Shown here piece after piece: positions 33,861 to 42,660 of a stretch of 64,000 nt of DNA. The DNA is from Salinimicrobium sp050750585. GTDB taxonomy: Bacteria; Bacteroidota; Bacteroidia; Flavobacteriales; Flavobacteriaceae. The notes below the pieces were generated by a model. The model worked only from the letters and a program-made list of their open reading frames with translations, was not told where the DNA came from and ran no database searches. Numbering within the stretch: position 1 is the stretch's first letter; the number at the start of each line of letters is the position of its first letter. Where the stretch lies: the NCBI RefSeq assembly GCF_050750585.1, contig NZ_JBOJLM010000009.1, positions 101,143 through 165,142 of the forward strand, in the 5' to 3' direction. The position numbers and the translations under genes were made by a program.

Positions 33861-34454
33861 ATGGAAAAATTTATAAAACTTACTGCCACTGCTGTACCTC
33901 TCGAAACTGAAAACATAGACACAGACCAGATCATTCCTGCCCGATTCTTAAAGGCGACAGACAAGGCCGGTTTTGGTGAAAATCTTTTCCGGGACTGGAG
34001 ATATACAAAAGATGAAAATCTTAACCCGGATTTCAGCCTTAACAACCCATCCTACTCAGGTCCTATTCTTGTAGCCGGAGACAACTTTGGGTGTGGCTCA
34101 AGCAGGGAACATGCCGCGTGGGCTCTTAAAGCCTATGGATTTAAGGTTGTAGTTTCAAGCTACTTTGCAGACATTTTTAAAGGAAATGCCCTGAATAACG
34201 GACTCCTTCCGGTACAGGTGTCTCCCGAATTCCTGGAAAAGCTATTTGATTATCTCAATTCACAACCTTCAGGAGAGATTATTGTCGATCTGGAAAATCA
34301 ACAAATCAGCATAAAAGATTCGGGAGAATCCGAAAATTTTGAAATAGATCCTTACAAAAAGACCTGCATGTTAAATGGCTATGATGATATAGATTTTCTA
34401 TTAAGCAGGCGCGACGCAATTAAGAAATACGAAGACAAACAATTACAGATATGA
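33861..34454 (+). CDS. leuD: 3-isopropylmalate dehydratase small subunit
   Basis: 197 residues, the swivelling domain partner of LeuC. The N-terminus carries the ENIDTDQIIPARFLKATDKAG signature (first 20 residues quoted: ENIDTDQIIPARFLKATDKA). The substrate-binding GDNFGCGSSREHAAWALKAY loop follows. It starts directly after the leuC stop codon and overlaps leuB by 4 bases (ATGA), consistent with translational coupling through the operon. Confidence 0.97.
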   Translation: MEKFIKLTATAVPLETENIDTDQIIPARFLKATDKAGFGENLFRDWRYTKDENLNPDFSLNNPSYSGPILVAGDNFGCGSSREHAAWALKAYGFKVVVSSYFADIFKGNALNNGLLPVQVSPEFLEKLFDYLNSQPSGEIIVDLENQQISIKDSGESENFEIDPYKKTCMLNGYDDIDFLLSRRDAIKKYEDKQLQI

Positions 34455-35566
34455 AGTTGAAAATAGCAGTGTTACCGGGAGATGGAATTGGGCCAGAGGT
34501 AACAAAACAATCAGTAAAAATTTTAAAGGCAATAGCTGAACGTTTTGACCACGATTTTGAATTTGAAGAAGCAATAGTTGGCGCCATTGCCATAGACCGC
34601 ACCGGAGATCCACTCCCCCATACTACTTTAGAGTTATGCAAAGAGTCTGATGCAGTTTTGTTTGGTGCGATTGGCCATCCAAAATATGACAATGATCCTG
34701 CCGCTAAAGTAAGGCCGGAACAGGGGCTACTAAAATTGAGAAAAGAACTTGGGCTATATACCAATATTAGACCGGTAAGAGCTTACGAAAATCTGCTGGA
34801 GCATTCCCCTTTGCGCCCCGAACGTATCGCAGGAGCCGATATGGTGATCTATAGAGAACTCACCGGCGGAATCTATTTTGGAGAAAAAAGCACCAGCGAA
34901 GATGGTCAAACTGCAAACGATCTTTGCACCTACAGCACATACGAAATTGAAAGACTGGCCCACCTGGCTTTTAAGGCAGCGCAAAAGAGGAGAAAGAAAC
35001 TTACTCTTATAGATAAAGCAAACGTGCTGGAAACTTCGCGCTTATGGAGAAAAACAGTAACAAATATGGCCAAGGAATATCCAGATGTAAGCCTTGACTT
35101 CCTCTTTATAGACAATGCGGCCATGCAAATGGTGCTTAATCCAAAACAATTTGATGTGATAGTTACAGATAATATGTTTGGAGATATTATATCTGACGAG
35201 GCCAGTGTTATTGGTGGTAGTATAGGCTTGCTGGCTTCAGCTTCAGTGGGTCTTGAAAATGCCCTTTTTGAGCCTATTCATGGATCATTCCCGCAGGCCA
35301 CCGGGAAAGGAATTGCCAACCCTGTAGCTTCAATTTTATCTGCAGCACTTCTACTCGATCATTTCAATCTAAACCGGGAAGCCGATGTGATTAGAAAAGC
35401 TGTTGAAGAAAGCATCAAACTGAATGTTTGTACGCAAGATTTAAACAAAAACAATCATTACTCCACAGAAAAAGTGGGTGATTTCCTTGAAGGAAGAATA
35501 AGTGAGTCTGAACATCATCACATCAATGATAATAACCTCACTATTGGCCAAATGACAATAATTTAG
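34451..35566 (+). CDS. leuB: 3-isopropylmalate dehydrogenase
   Basis: 371 residues, NAD-dependent oxidative decarboxylase giving 2-oxoisocaproate. Motifs include VLPGDGIGPEVTKQSVKIL, ELTGGIYFGEKST, LIDKANVLETSRLWR, the metal-binding segment TDNMFGDIISDEASVIGGS and EPIHGSFPQATGKGIANPVA, as in the isocitrate/isopropylmalate dehydrogenase family. It is the last gene of leuACDB; a 134-bp inverted-repeat element lies beyond it, before the convergent ilvA. Confidence 0.97.
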   Translation: MKLKIAVLPGDGIGPEVTKQSVKILKAIAERFDHDFEFEEAIVGAIAIDRTGDPLPHTTLELCKESDAVLFGAIGHPKYDNDPAAKVRPEQGLLKLRKELGLYTNIRPVRAYENLLEHSPLRPERIAGADMVIYRELTGGIYFGEKSTSEDGQTANDLCTYSTYEIERLAHLAFKAAQKRRKKLTLIDKANVLETSRLWRKTVTNMAKEYPDVSLDFLFIDNAAMQMVLNPKQFDVIVTDNMFGDIISDEASVIGGSIGLLASASVGLENALFEPIHGSFPQATGKGIANPVASILSAALLLDHFNLNREADVIRKAVEESIKLNVCTQDLNKNNHYSTEKVGDFLEGRISESEHHHINDNNLTIGQMTII

Positions 35567-35587
35567 AATGGTTGTCTATTGCCTGAA

Positions 35588-35721
35588 GAGGCTGTCTTAA
35601 ATTTATTGAAAGTGTACTTCTGAATTTATTTCAGAAACAGATTGATCAGGCTATCGGTGTTTGCACAACCCGATAACCTGATCAATTAATTCTACCACTA
35701 TCAATATTTCTAGACAGCTTC
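35588..35721. mobile_element. 134-bp MITE-like element with terminal and central inverted repeats
   Basis: The ends GAGGCTGTCT and AGACAGCTTC are inverted repeats whose similarity continues inward for about 24 bases (TTAAATTTATTGAAAGTG against the complement of CACTATCAATATTTC). A second hairpin occupies the centre (35643-35685, TTGATCAGG..TATCGG with CCGATA..CCTGATCAA). The left end shares GAGGCTGTCT with the sequence before the IS1182-type gene at 63855. The right end runs into TTTTTTT, so the element may also terminate the leu transcript. Confidence 0.6.
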
Positions 35722-35726
35722 TTTTT

Positions 35727-37001
35727 TTATACCAGGAACTGAAATAGATCGGGGCTGTCATTAAGATACTGCCCGTAGAAATTGTAATCCTTCATTCGTT
35801 GCACTAAAGGCGCAAAATCTTCAGCATCCTTTAACTCAATTCCTACCACAGCCGGACCATTCTCCCTATGGTGCTTTTTAGAGTATTCAAAATGGGTAAT
35901 ATCGTCATTTGGACCTAACACAGTTTCAACAAACTCTTTTAAAGCCCCGGCCCGCTGTGGAAAGCGCACAATGAAATAATGTTTAAGGCCTGAATACAGC
36001 AACGCCCTTTCTTTAATTTCGGCGGTTCTGGTGATGTCATTATTGCCACCACTTAAAATGCAAACCACATTCTTGCCTTTAATTTCTTCCGAAAAGAAAT
36101 CAAGCGCCGCAAGCGCCATGGCACCTGCAGGTTCAGCAACTATAGCATCCTGATTGTAAAGATCCAGAATTGTTTGACAAATTTTTCCTTCGGGAATGCT
36201 AAGCATCTGGTGTAGGTTGTCCCGGCAGAGATCAAAATTGATTGCTCCCACCTTCTGTACCGCTGCACCGTCAACAAATCGTTCAATAGATCGCAGCTCC
36301 ACTACTTTCCCTTCCTGCAGGGAAGCGGTCATAGAAGCAGCGCCTTCCGGCTCTACCCCAATGACTTTAGTTTGCGGTGAAAGTTGTTTAAATATCGATG
36401 ACAATCCTGCTAAGAGTCCGCCGCCACCCAATGGTGCAAAAACGTAATCTATAGGAGCCCCGGCCTGTTCCAGGATTTCGAGAGCAATAGTAGCCTGTCC
36501 TTCAATTACCTTGGGGTCATCAAAAGGGTGAATAAAGACCAACGATTTCTCCAGGCCGTGAACTACAGCCTGTTTGTAAGAATCGTCAAAAGTGTCACCT
36601 TTCAGGACAACTTCTACCCATTCCCCGCCAAACATCTGGGTTTGTTCCACTTTTTGGCGCGGGGTAGTTACCGGCATATAAATAACCCCTTTGGTTTGTA
36701 ATTTATTACATGCAAAGGCTACTCCCTGGGCATGATTGCCGGCACTGGCACAAATAACGCCCTTGTTCAACTGGTCTTTAGTTAAACTTGAGATCTTATT
36801 ATAGGCACCGCGAATTTTGTAAGACCTCACCTGTTGAAGATCTTCCCTTTTCAGAAAAATATTGGCATTAAACTTCCTGCTATATGTAAATGAGGAAGCC
36901 AGAGGTGTCAAAAGTGTCACTTTTGAGATCCTTTCTTTAGCCTCTCTTACAGCCTCAAGTTGCGGGCGGTATTGTTGTGTAGCAGTAGTTAGCTCATCCA
37001 T
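35727..37001 (-). CDS. ilvA: Threonine dehydratase (biosynthetic)
   Basis: 424 residues, PLP enzyme forming 2-oxobutanoate for isoleucine synthesis. The PLP lysine is in VRSYKIRGAYNKI; CASAGNHAQGVAFAC, PLGGGGLLAGLSS and CILSGGNNDITR form the cofactor site. A single C-terminal ACT-like regulatory domain (about 335-424, HYFIVRFPQRAGALKEFV) is present instead of the two in the E. coli enzyme of about 514 residues. It is the last gene of ilvD-B-N-C-A and its start overlaps the ilvC stop by one base. Confidence 0.95.
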   Translation of the reverse strand: MDELTTATQQYRPQLEAVREAKERISKVTLLTPLASSFTYSRKFNANIFLKREDLQQVRSYKIRGAYNKISSLTKDQLNKGVICASAGNHAQGVAFACNKLQTKGVIYMPVTTPRQKVEQTQMFGGEWVEVVLKGDTFDDSYKQAVVHGLEKSLVFIHPFDDPKVIEGQATIALEILEQAGAPIDYVFAPLGGGGLLAGLSSIFKQLSPQTKVIGVEPEGAASMTASLQEGKVVELRSIERFVDGAAVQKVGAINFDLCRDNLHQMLSIPEGKICQTILDLYNQDAIVAEPAGAMALAALDFFSEEIKGKNVVCILSGGNNDITRTAEIKERALLYSGLKHYFIVRFPQRAGALKEFVETVLGPNDDITHFEYSKKHHRENGPAVVGIELKDAEDFAPLVQRMKDYNFYGQYLNDSPDLFQFLV

Positions 37002-38470
37002 TATACTTCGAGTTTTTTCATTGCGGTCATCGCCTTTCTAAGTTTTGCACCAACCTTTTCAACAGAATGCTGTCTTACAGATTCATTTATTTGTGCTATT
37101 TTATTTTCATCCTGAGCACTACCAGTGTACTCCCTTCCAATCACATCTGGCTCCAGGTTATTGATATAATCTTTTATCAAAGGTTTGCAGGAGTGGTCAA
37201 AAAGATAACAACCATATTCAGCTGTATCCGAGATAATCCTGTTCATTTCATATAATTTCTTTCTTGCAATGGTATTGGCAATAAGTGGCGCTTCATGAAG
37301 GGATTCATAATAAGCCGATTCTTCTATAATTCCGGCTTCTACCATGGTTTCGAAAGCCAGCTCTACGCCAGATTTTACAAAGGCCACCAAGAGCACTCCT
37401 TTGTCAAAGTATTCCTGTTCACTTATCTTTTCTGAAGTGGCATCAGTTTGTTCAAAAGCAGTATTCTCTGTAGCTGCTCTCCACTCCAACAGTTCTTTAT
37501 CATCATTCTCCCAATCCTTCATCATTCTTGTACTAAAGGCACCGGTAATAATATCATCCATATGTTTTCTGAACAAGGGTCTCAACGTTTCCTTCAATTC
37601 TTCGGAAATATCATACGCCCTCACCTTTGCAGGATCTGAAAGCCTGTCCATCATTTGAGTAATTCCTCCATGTTTTAGAGCTTCAGTAATGGTTTCCCAG
37701 CCATACTGAATGAGTTTTGCAGCATATCCCGGCTCTACTCCTTCAGCAACCATTTTATTGAAACTTAAAATAGATCCGGTTTGCAGTACGCCGCACAGGA
37801 TGGTCTGTTCGCCCATAAGATCAGATTTTACTTCGGCCACAAAAGACGATTCCAAAACTCCTGCCCGGTGGCCACCTGTAGCATAAGCATAAGCCTTTGC
37901 CCACTCTAAACCTATTCCATGCGGATCGTTCTCGTGATGTACAGCAATTAACGTAGGCACGCCAAAACCGCGTTTGTACTCTTCACGCACCTCGCTCCCC
38001 GGACATTTAGGTGCAACCATAATTACAGTAATATCTACTCTTATCTTCATTCCTTCCTCCACAATATTGAAACCGTGAGAATAGGAAAGAACTGCATCTT
38101 TTTTGATCAAAGGCTGAATAGCTTCTATCACAGAAGAATGCTGCTTATCTGGGGTAAGGTTTATAACCAAATCGGCCTGTGGGATCAATTCCTGAAAACT
38201 CCCTACTTCAAATCCATTTTCTGTAGCATTGAGGTAAGATTGTCTCTTGTTTTTAATTGCCCCTTCTCTTAAAGCATAAGAAATATCAAGACCACTGTCT
38301 CTCATGTTGAGCCCCTGGTTCAATCCCTGCGCCCCACAGCCCACGATTACTATTTTTTTACCGATTAAAGCTGAGGTGCCGTCATTAAACTCTTCGTTAG
38401 ACATGAACCTGCAGGTTTGTAATTGAGCTAATTGTTCGCCTCTTGAAAGACTGTTAAAATAGTTACTCAT
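37001..38470 (-). CDS. ilvC: Ketol-acid reductoisomerase, class II
   Basis: 489 residues, the long form also found in E. coli, against about 330 residues for class I. It isomerises and reduces acetolactate and acetohydroxybutyrate. The nucleotide-binding loop KIVIVGCGAQGLNQGLNMRD is followed by SYALREGAIKNKRQS, in which basic residues fit NADPH use. Metal-site region KSDLMGEQTILCGVLQ and the duplicated C-terminal knotted domain (SGVELAFETMVEAGIIEESA) are present. It overlaps ilvN by 4 bases and ilvA by one. Confidence 0.96.
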   Translation of the reverse strand: MSNYFNSLSRGEQLAQLQTCRFMSNEEFNDGTSALIGKKIVIVGCGAQGLNQGLNMRDSGLDISYALREGAIKNKRQSYLNATENGFEVGSFQELIPQADLVINLTPDKQHSSVIEAIQPLIKKDAVLSYSHGFNIVEEGMKIRVDITVIMVAPKCPGSEVREEYKRGFGVPTLIAVHHENDPHGIGLEWAKAYAYATGGHRAGVLESSFVAEVKSDLMGEQTILCGVLQTGSILSFNKMVAEGVEPGYAAKLIQYGWETITEALKHGGITQMMDRLSDPAKVRAYDISEELKETLRPLFRKHMDDIITGAFSTRMMKDWENDDKELLEWRAATENTAFEQTDATSEKISEQEYFDKGVLLVAFVKSGVELAFETMVEAGIIEESAYYESLHEAPLIANTIARKKLYEMNRIISDTAEYGCYLFDHSCKPLIKDYINNLEPDVIGREYTGSAQDENKIAQINESVRQHSVEKVGAKLRKAMTAMKKLEV

Positions 38471-39006
38471 TGTATTGTATTTGAAGTATTGAATTTTTCT
38501 AATAGTTCTGATATTGGCATTTCATTTTTGGAAACTGCAATGGTTCCCGATCTTACGAACTGCATAAGCCCGTAAGGTTTCAATTTTTCATAGAGGCTTT
38601 CAGTCTCGTGCCGCTCCCCTGTTTTTTCAATAACAAAGAATTTGGGAGAAACAGTGACAATGCGGGCATTGGTCTTTTTAATAAAACTCTGGATGTCAAA
38701 GTCTTCTACAAAATCTGAAGATCGCACCTTATATAAGGCAGTCTCCTGGTAAATAAGCTCCTCATCTTTGTGATAAAAAGCTTTAATTACTTCTATTTGT
38801 TTCTCAATTTGTCCCACGATCTTTTTGACCTGCTCTTCAGTCACTTCTACGATAATGATAAATCGCATCACCTCATGCACCTCACTTTGAGAAACCGTAA
38901 TACTTTCAATATTTATGTGTCTCTTCAGAAAAATGGCAGCTATTCTACTGAGCAACCCCAGGTTATTTTCTGTGTAAACCGATACTGTATAATTTTTCTT
39001 TTCCAT
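38467..39006 (-). CDS. ilvN: Acetolactate synthase regulatory subunit
   Basis: 179 residues from the ATG at 39004-39006, which overlaps the ilvB stop as TAATG. The longer open frame to 39063 is inside ilvB and rejected. An N-terminal ACT domain (TVSVYTENNLGLLSRIAAIF, then HINIESITVSQSE) binds the feedback amino acid. The C-terminal domain (SPKFFVIEKTGERHETESLY) is the second IlvN/IlvH domain. It regulates the IlvB catalytic subunit. The 3' end overlaps ilvC by 4 bases. Confidence 0.93.
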   Translation of the reverse strand: MEKKNYTVSVYTENNLGLLSRIAAIFLKRHINIESITVSQSEVHEVMRFIIIVEVTEEQVKKIVGQIEKQIEVIKAFYHKDEELIYQETALYKVRSSDFVEDFDIQSFIKKTNARIVTVSPKFFVIEKTGERHETESLYEKLKPYGLMQFVRSGTIAVSKNEMPISELLEKFNTSNTIQ

Positions 39007-40739
39007 TACTCTAAACGTATATCTGAAACTGATGCTCCTGTTGTGATCATTGGGAAAACGCACTCTTCCTTTTCTACTTCTACTTCAAGAAAGAAAGGTT
39101 TTTCTGAGGCCAGCATTTCCTGTACTGCCTCCTGAAGGTTAGATCTTTCTGAAATTTTCCTGGTTGCTAAATGATAGGCTTTGGCGATACCAGTAAAATC
39201 GGGGTTCACCATTTCTGTAGAAGCGTAGCGTTTTTCAAAGAACATTTGTTGCCACTGCCTTACCATTCCCAGGAAATTGTTATTTAAAACAACAATTTTC
39301 ACAGGAACGTTCATTTGATAAATGGTGGCCAGTTCCTGCAGCGTCATCTGGAAACCTCCGTCCCCAATAATTGCCACAACTTCGCGGTTAGGGCTTCCCA
39401 TTTTTGCACCAATGGCTGCAGGCAAAGCAAAGCCCATGGTACCCAATCCACCCGATGTTACATTACTGCGAGAGGAATTGAATTTCGCATATCTACAGGC
39501 CACCATTTGATGCTGGCCCACATCTGAAACTATGATAGCATCTCCTTTTGAAACTGTGTTTATTTCATCGAGAACTTCGGCCATCTTTATTTTTCCTTCG
39601 CTTGCTGAAAGATCATTTTTGATGATCTTTTCGTATTCAGTGCTATAAAGCTCCCGAAACTTATTATGCCACTGATCATGATTCTTTGGTTGAAGAAACT
39701 CGAGAAGCAGCTTTAAAGTCTGTTTCACATCTCCCAATACCGGGATATGAGCATGTACATTCTTGTTTACCTCAGCAGGATCAATTTCAAAATGAATAAT
39801 TGTAGCTTGTTTTGCATAAGTGTTGAGGTCGCCGGTTACCCGGTCGTCAAAACGCATTCCTATGGCAATAAGCACATCACACTCGTTGGTCAAAATATTG
39901 GGGGCATAATTGCCGTGCATCCCTACCATCCCCACATTTAACGGATGATCTGTCTCCAGGGCCGAAAGCCCAAGAATTGTCCATGCTGCAGGTATTCCGG
40001 TCTTTTCAACCACCTCTTTTAAAAGTTTCTCTGCACTACCCAAAATAACTCCCTGCCCAAAAACGATCATAGGTTTTTTGGCATTGTTAATGGCCTGGGC
40101 AGCTCTTTCCACTTGAAGTAGGTTCACTTCGGGAAAAGGCGTATAGCTTCTTATTCCAGAACATTTTTTGTAACTGAAGTCCAGGCTTTCAAACTGGGCA
40201 TCTTTGGTGATGTCAATAAGAACGGGGCCTGGTCTTCCACTTCGGGCAATGTAAAATGCCCTGGCAAGAACTTCAGGAATTTCGGAAGCTTTGGTCACCT
40301 GGTAATTCCATTTTGTAATGGGAGTTGAAAGCCCCACAATATCTATTTCCTGAAAAGCATCACTGCCCAGAAGATGCGACCCCACCTGCCCGGTAATGCA
40401 TACCATTGGGGTAGAATCTATGTGAGCATCGGCAATTCCCGTTATGAGGTTGGTAGCTCCAGGACCCGAAGTTGCAATAGCCACTCCCACTTTCCCGGTT
40501 ACACGGGCGTATCCCTGCGCTGCATGTGCTGCCCCCTGTTCATGTCGGGTGAGCACATGTTCAATTAGATCCCTGTATTTATATATTTCATCGTAAACGG
40601 GCATAATAGCGCCTCCGGGATATCCATACATTACCTCCACTCCTTCGGCCAATAGGCTCTTTATCACGGCCTCTGCTCCCGAAACTTTCAATGTTTCCGT
40701 AGTGGAAACTTCTTTAAAACCAGCTGTTTTAACTTCCAT
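39006..40739 (-). CDS. ilvB: Acetolactate synthase catalytic subunit
   Basis: 577 residues, thiamine-diphosphate enzyme catalysing the first shared step of valine, leucine and isoleucine synthesis. Motifs: VMYGYPGGAIMPVYDEIYK, HEQGAAHAAQGYARVTGKVG (cofactor-activating Glu), the Mg/ThDP segment AIIGDGGFQMTLQELATIYQ and VLNNNFLGMVRQWQ. Gene order and the adjacent ilvN identify it among related decarboxylases. The gap to ilvD is 11 bases. Confidence 0.96.
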   Translation of the reverse strand: MEVKTAGFKEVSTTETLKVSGAEAVIKSLLAEGVEVMYGYPGGAIMPVYDEIYKYRDLIEHVLTRHEQGAAHAAQGYARVTGKVGVAIATSGPGATNLITGIADAHIDSTPMVCITGQVGSHLLGSDAFQEIDIVGLSTPITKWNYQVTKASEIPEVLARAFYIARSGRPGPVLIDITKDAQFESLDFSYKKCSGIRSYTPFPEVNLLQVERAAQAINNAKKPMIVFGQGVILGSAEKLLKEVVEKTGIPAAWTILGLSALETDHPLNVGMVGMHGNYAPNILTNECDVLIAIGMRFDDRVTGDLNTYAKQATIIHFEIDPAEVNKNVHAHIPVLGDVKQTLKLLLEFLQPKNHDQWHNKFRELYSTEYEKIIKNDLSASEGKIKMAEVLDEINTVSKGDAIIVSDVGQHQMVACRYAKFNSSRSNVTSGGLGTMGFALPAAIGAKMGSPNREVVAIIGDGGFQMTLQELATIYQMNVPVKIVVLNNNFLGMVRQWQQMFFEKRYASTEMVNPDFTGIAKAYHLATRKISERSNLQEAVQEMLASEKPFFLEVEVEKEECVFPMITTGASVSDIRLE

Positions 40740-40750
40740 AGTTCTACTTA

Positions 40751-42424
40751 TTAGAATTCATCTGTAACACAGCCTTCTGAGGCTGAAGAAACTGTTCTTG
40801 CATATTTATAAAGCACACCTTTGCTGAATTTAAGGTTAGGAGCTTTCCATTTATTTCTTCGCTCCTGAATCTCCACCGGACTCAAATCCACCGAAATTGT
40901 ATTCCCTTCGGCATCAATGGTGATCTCATCTCCGTCTTCAATGAGGGCAATTAGTCCGCCTTCCTGTGCTTCAGGGGTAATATGGCCTACCACAAAACCG
41001 TGGGTCCCTCCCGAAAATCTTCCGTCGGTAATCAGGGCCACATCTTTACCTAGATTAGCTCCCATAATCGCTGCCGTAGGCTTCAGCATTTCCGGCATTC
41101 CTGGGCCACCTTTAGGGCCTTCATATCTTATAACTACCACATCGCCTTTCTTCACTTTCCCTTCAGAAATGCCACTATTCGCTTCATATTCACTATTGAA
41201 CACACGGGCTTTACCTTTAAACAACAAACCTTCTTTCCCGGTGATCTTGGCAACCGATCCACCTTCGGCCAGATTGCCGTACAGGATCCTTAAATGTCCT
41301 GATGTCTTAATAGGATTCTCAATTGCTCTTATCACTTGCTGCCCTTCAGTTAAATCGGGCACATCAGCGAGATTTTCAGCTAAAGTTTTACCGGTAACAG
41401 TGAGGCAGTCACCATGAAGCATATCATGCTTCAGCATATATTTTAAAACGGCAGGAATGCCTCCTATACTGTGAACATCTTCCATCGCAAATCTTCCGCT
41501 GGGCTTAAGATCGGCGAGGAAAGGAGTAGTGTCACTTATCTTTTCAAAATCGGCCAGGGTAAATTCTACTTCGGCAGCTTTTGCTATTGCCAAAAAGTGA
41601 AGTACCGCATTAGTAGACCCTCCAAGCACTGTAATCAACCTCACGGCATTTTCGAGAGCTTTGCGCGTAACAATATCTTTGGGTTTTATGTCTTTTTCTA
41701 CAAGCAACTGAATAGCTTTTCCAGCGGCTTCGCAGTCTGCTCTTTTTTCGGCTCCTGCTGCAGGGTTTGACGAATTGTAAGGCAGTGCCATCCCCAAAGC
41801 TTCAATAGCTGAAGCCATGGTGTTTGCAGTATACATTCCGCCACATGCGCCTGCCCCCGGACAGGCTTTTTCGATGACGCTATTGTAATCTTCGTCACTA
41901 ATATCACCAGACACCTTAGAGCCCCAGGCTTCAAAAACCGAAACCACATCCAGTTTTTTCCCATTGTGGCAGCCCGAAGCTATTGTTCCTCCATACACTA
42001 AAATAGACGGCCTGTTGATCCTTAACATCGCCATAAGCGCGCCGGGCATATTCTTATCACACCCCACAACCGTAACAAGTGCATCATACGACATGGCATG
42101 GATGACCGTCTCAACAGAATCTGCAATGATGTCCCTGGAAGGAAGGGAATAGCGCATTCCCGGTGTACCCATAGAAATTCCGTCACTTACGCCTATGGTA
42201 TTAAAAATTAAGCCTACAAGATCATTTTCATTACAACCTTTTTTCACCAGGGTGGCAAGCTCATTAAGATGCATATTACAGGGATTCCCTTCATAGCCTG
42301 TACTTGCTATACCCACGAATGGCTTCTTAAAATCTTCTTTTGTAAGACCTATTGCATGTAACATGGCCTGAGAGGCCGGTTGAGATTCGTTTTGTGTTAA
42401 AATTTTACTGTACTTATTGTTCAT
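40751..42424 (-). CDS. ilvD: Dihydroxy-acid dehydratase
   Basis: 557 residues, iron-sulfur enzyme making the 2-oxoacid precursors of valine and isoleucine. Conserved cysteines are in VVGCDKNMPGALMA and CPGAGACGGMYTANTMASA; the C-terminal half has GRFSGGTHGFVVGHITPEA and EGPKGGPGMPEML. It is the first gene of ilvD-B-N-C-A. The 5' region contains a hairpin (42484-42516) and no clear leader peptide. A bidirectional terminator (42611-42638) separates it from the arginine operon. Confidence 0.97.
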   Translation of the reverse strand: MNNKYSKILTQNESQPASQAMLHAIGLTKEDFKKPFVGIASTGYEGNPCNMHLNELATLVKKGCNENDLVGLIFNTIGVSDGISMGTPGMRYSLPSRDIIADSVETVIHAMSYDALVTVVGCDKNMPGALMAMLRINRPSILVYGGTIASGCHNGKKLDVVSVFEAWGSKVSGDISDEDYNSVIEKACPGAGACGGMYTANTMASAIEALGMALPYNSSNPAAGAEKRADCEAAGKAIQLLVEKDIKPKDIVTRKALENAVRLITVLGGSTNAVLHFLAIAKAAEVEFTLADFEKISDTTPFLADLKPSGRFAMEDVHSIGGIPAVLKYMLKHDMLHGDCLTVTGKTLAENLADVPDLTEGQQVIRAIENPIKTSGHLRILYGNLAEGGSVAKITGKEGLLFKGKARVFNSEYEANSGISEGKVKKGDVVVIRYEGPKGGPGMPEMLKPTAAIMGANLGKDVALITDGRFSGGTHGFVVGHITPEAQEGGLIALIEDGDEITIDAEGNTISVDLSPVEIQERRNKWKAPNLKFSKGVLYKYARTVSSASEGCVTDEF

Positions 42425-42483
42425 TACGGGCTTTCGTCATTTTTTTCTAAAATTAGGCCCATAAATCTTGCACAAACCTGAAG

Positions 42484-42516
42484 TTGTTGGCTTCATATTA
42501 TTTTCAGAAGCAACAA
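42484..42516 (-). promoter_or_regulatory. Hairpin in the ilvD 5' region
   Basis: On the minus strand TTGTTGCTTC pairs with GAAGCCAACAA with one bulged base, about 60 bases upstream of the ilvD ATG. The downstream arm can alternatively pair with its own flank (GAAG with CTTC; CTGAA with TTCAG), so two exclusive structures are possible. The function is untested. Confidence 0.35.
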
Positions 42517-42610
42517 AATAGTTTTAACTGACTGATAAACAAATACTTAAACCTTAATTATTTACGACAGCTAAATTCCAAAAGATATTTTCAGCAGAAA
42601 ATCGGGAATA

Positions 42611-42638
42611 AAAAAAGCCGTTAAAAAACGGCTTTTTT
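42611..42638. terminator. Terminator after argH
   Basis: AAAAAAGCCGTT and AACGGCTTTTTT form a 12-bp perfect stem with a 4-base loop and T-rich flanks on both strands. It closes the arginine operon (minus strand) 22 bases after the argH stop. Confidence 0.9.
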
Positions 42639-42660
42639 GAGAGGTAAGAATAACAGGAAA

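Noticed and set aside
38999..39063. N-terminal extension of the ilvN frame
   Set aside because: It lies inside ilvB; the ATG at 39006 overlaps the ilvB stop as expected and matches the family N-terminus.
40917..41417. 166-codon plus-strand open frame inside ilvD
   Set aside because: Antisense shadow; ilvD is complete with all conserved cysteines.
42425..42460. Micro-ORF MGLILEKNDESP overlapping the ilvD start
   Set aside because: Only a short Leu-Ile-Leu run, no hairpin after it, and overlap with the ilvD ATG; too weak to call a leader peptide.
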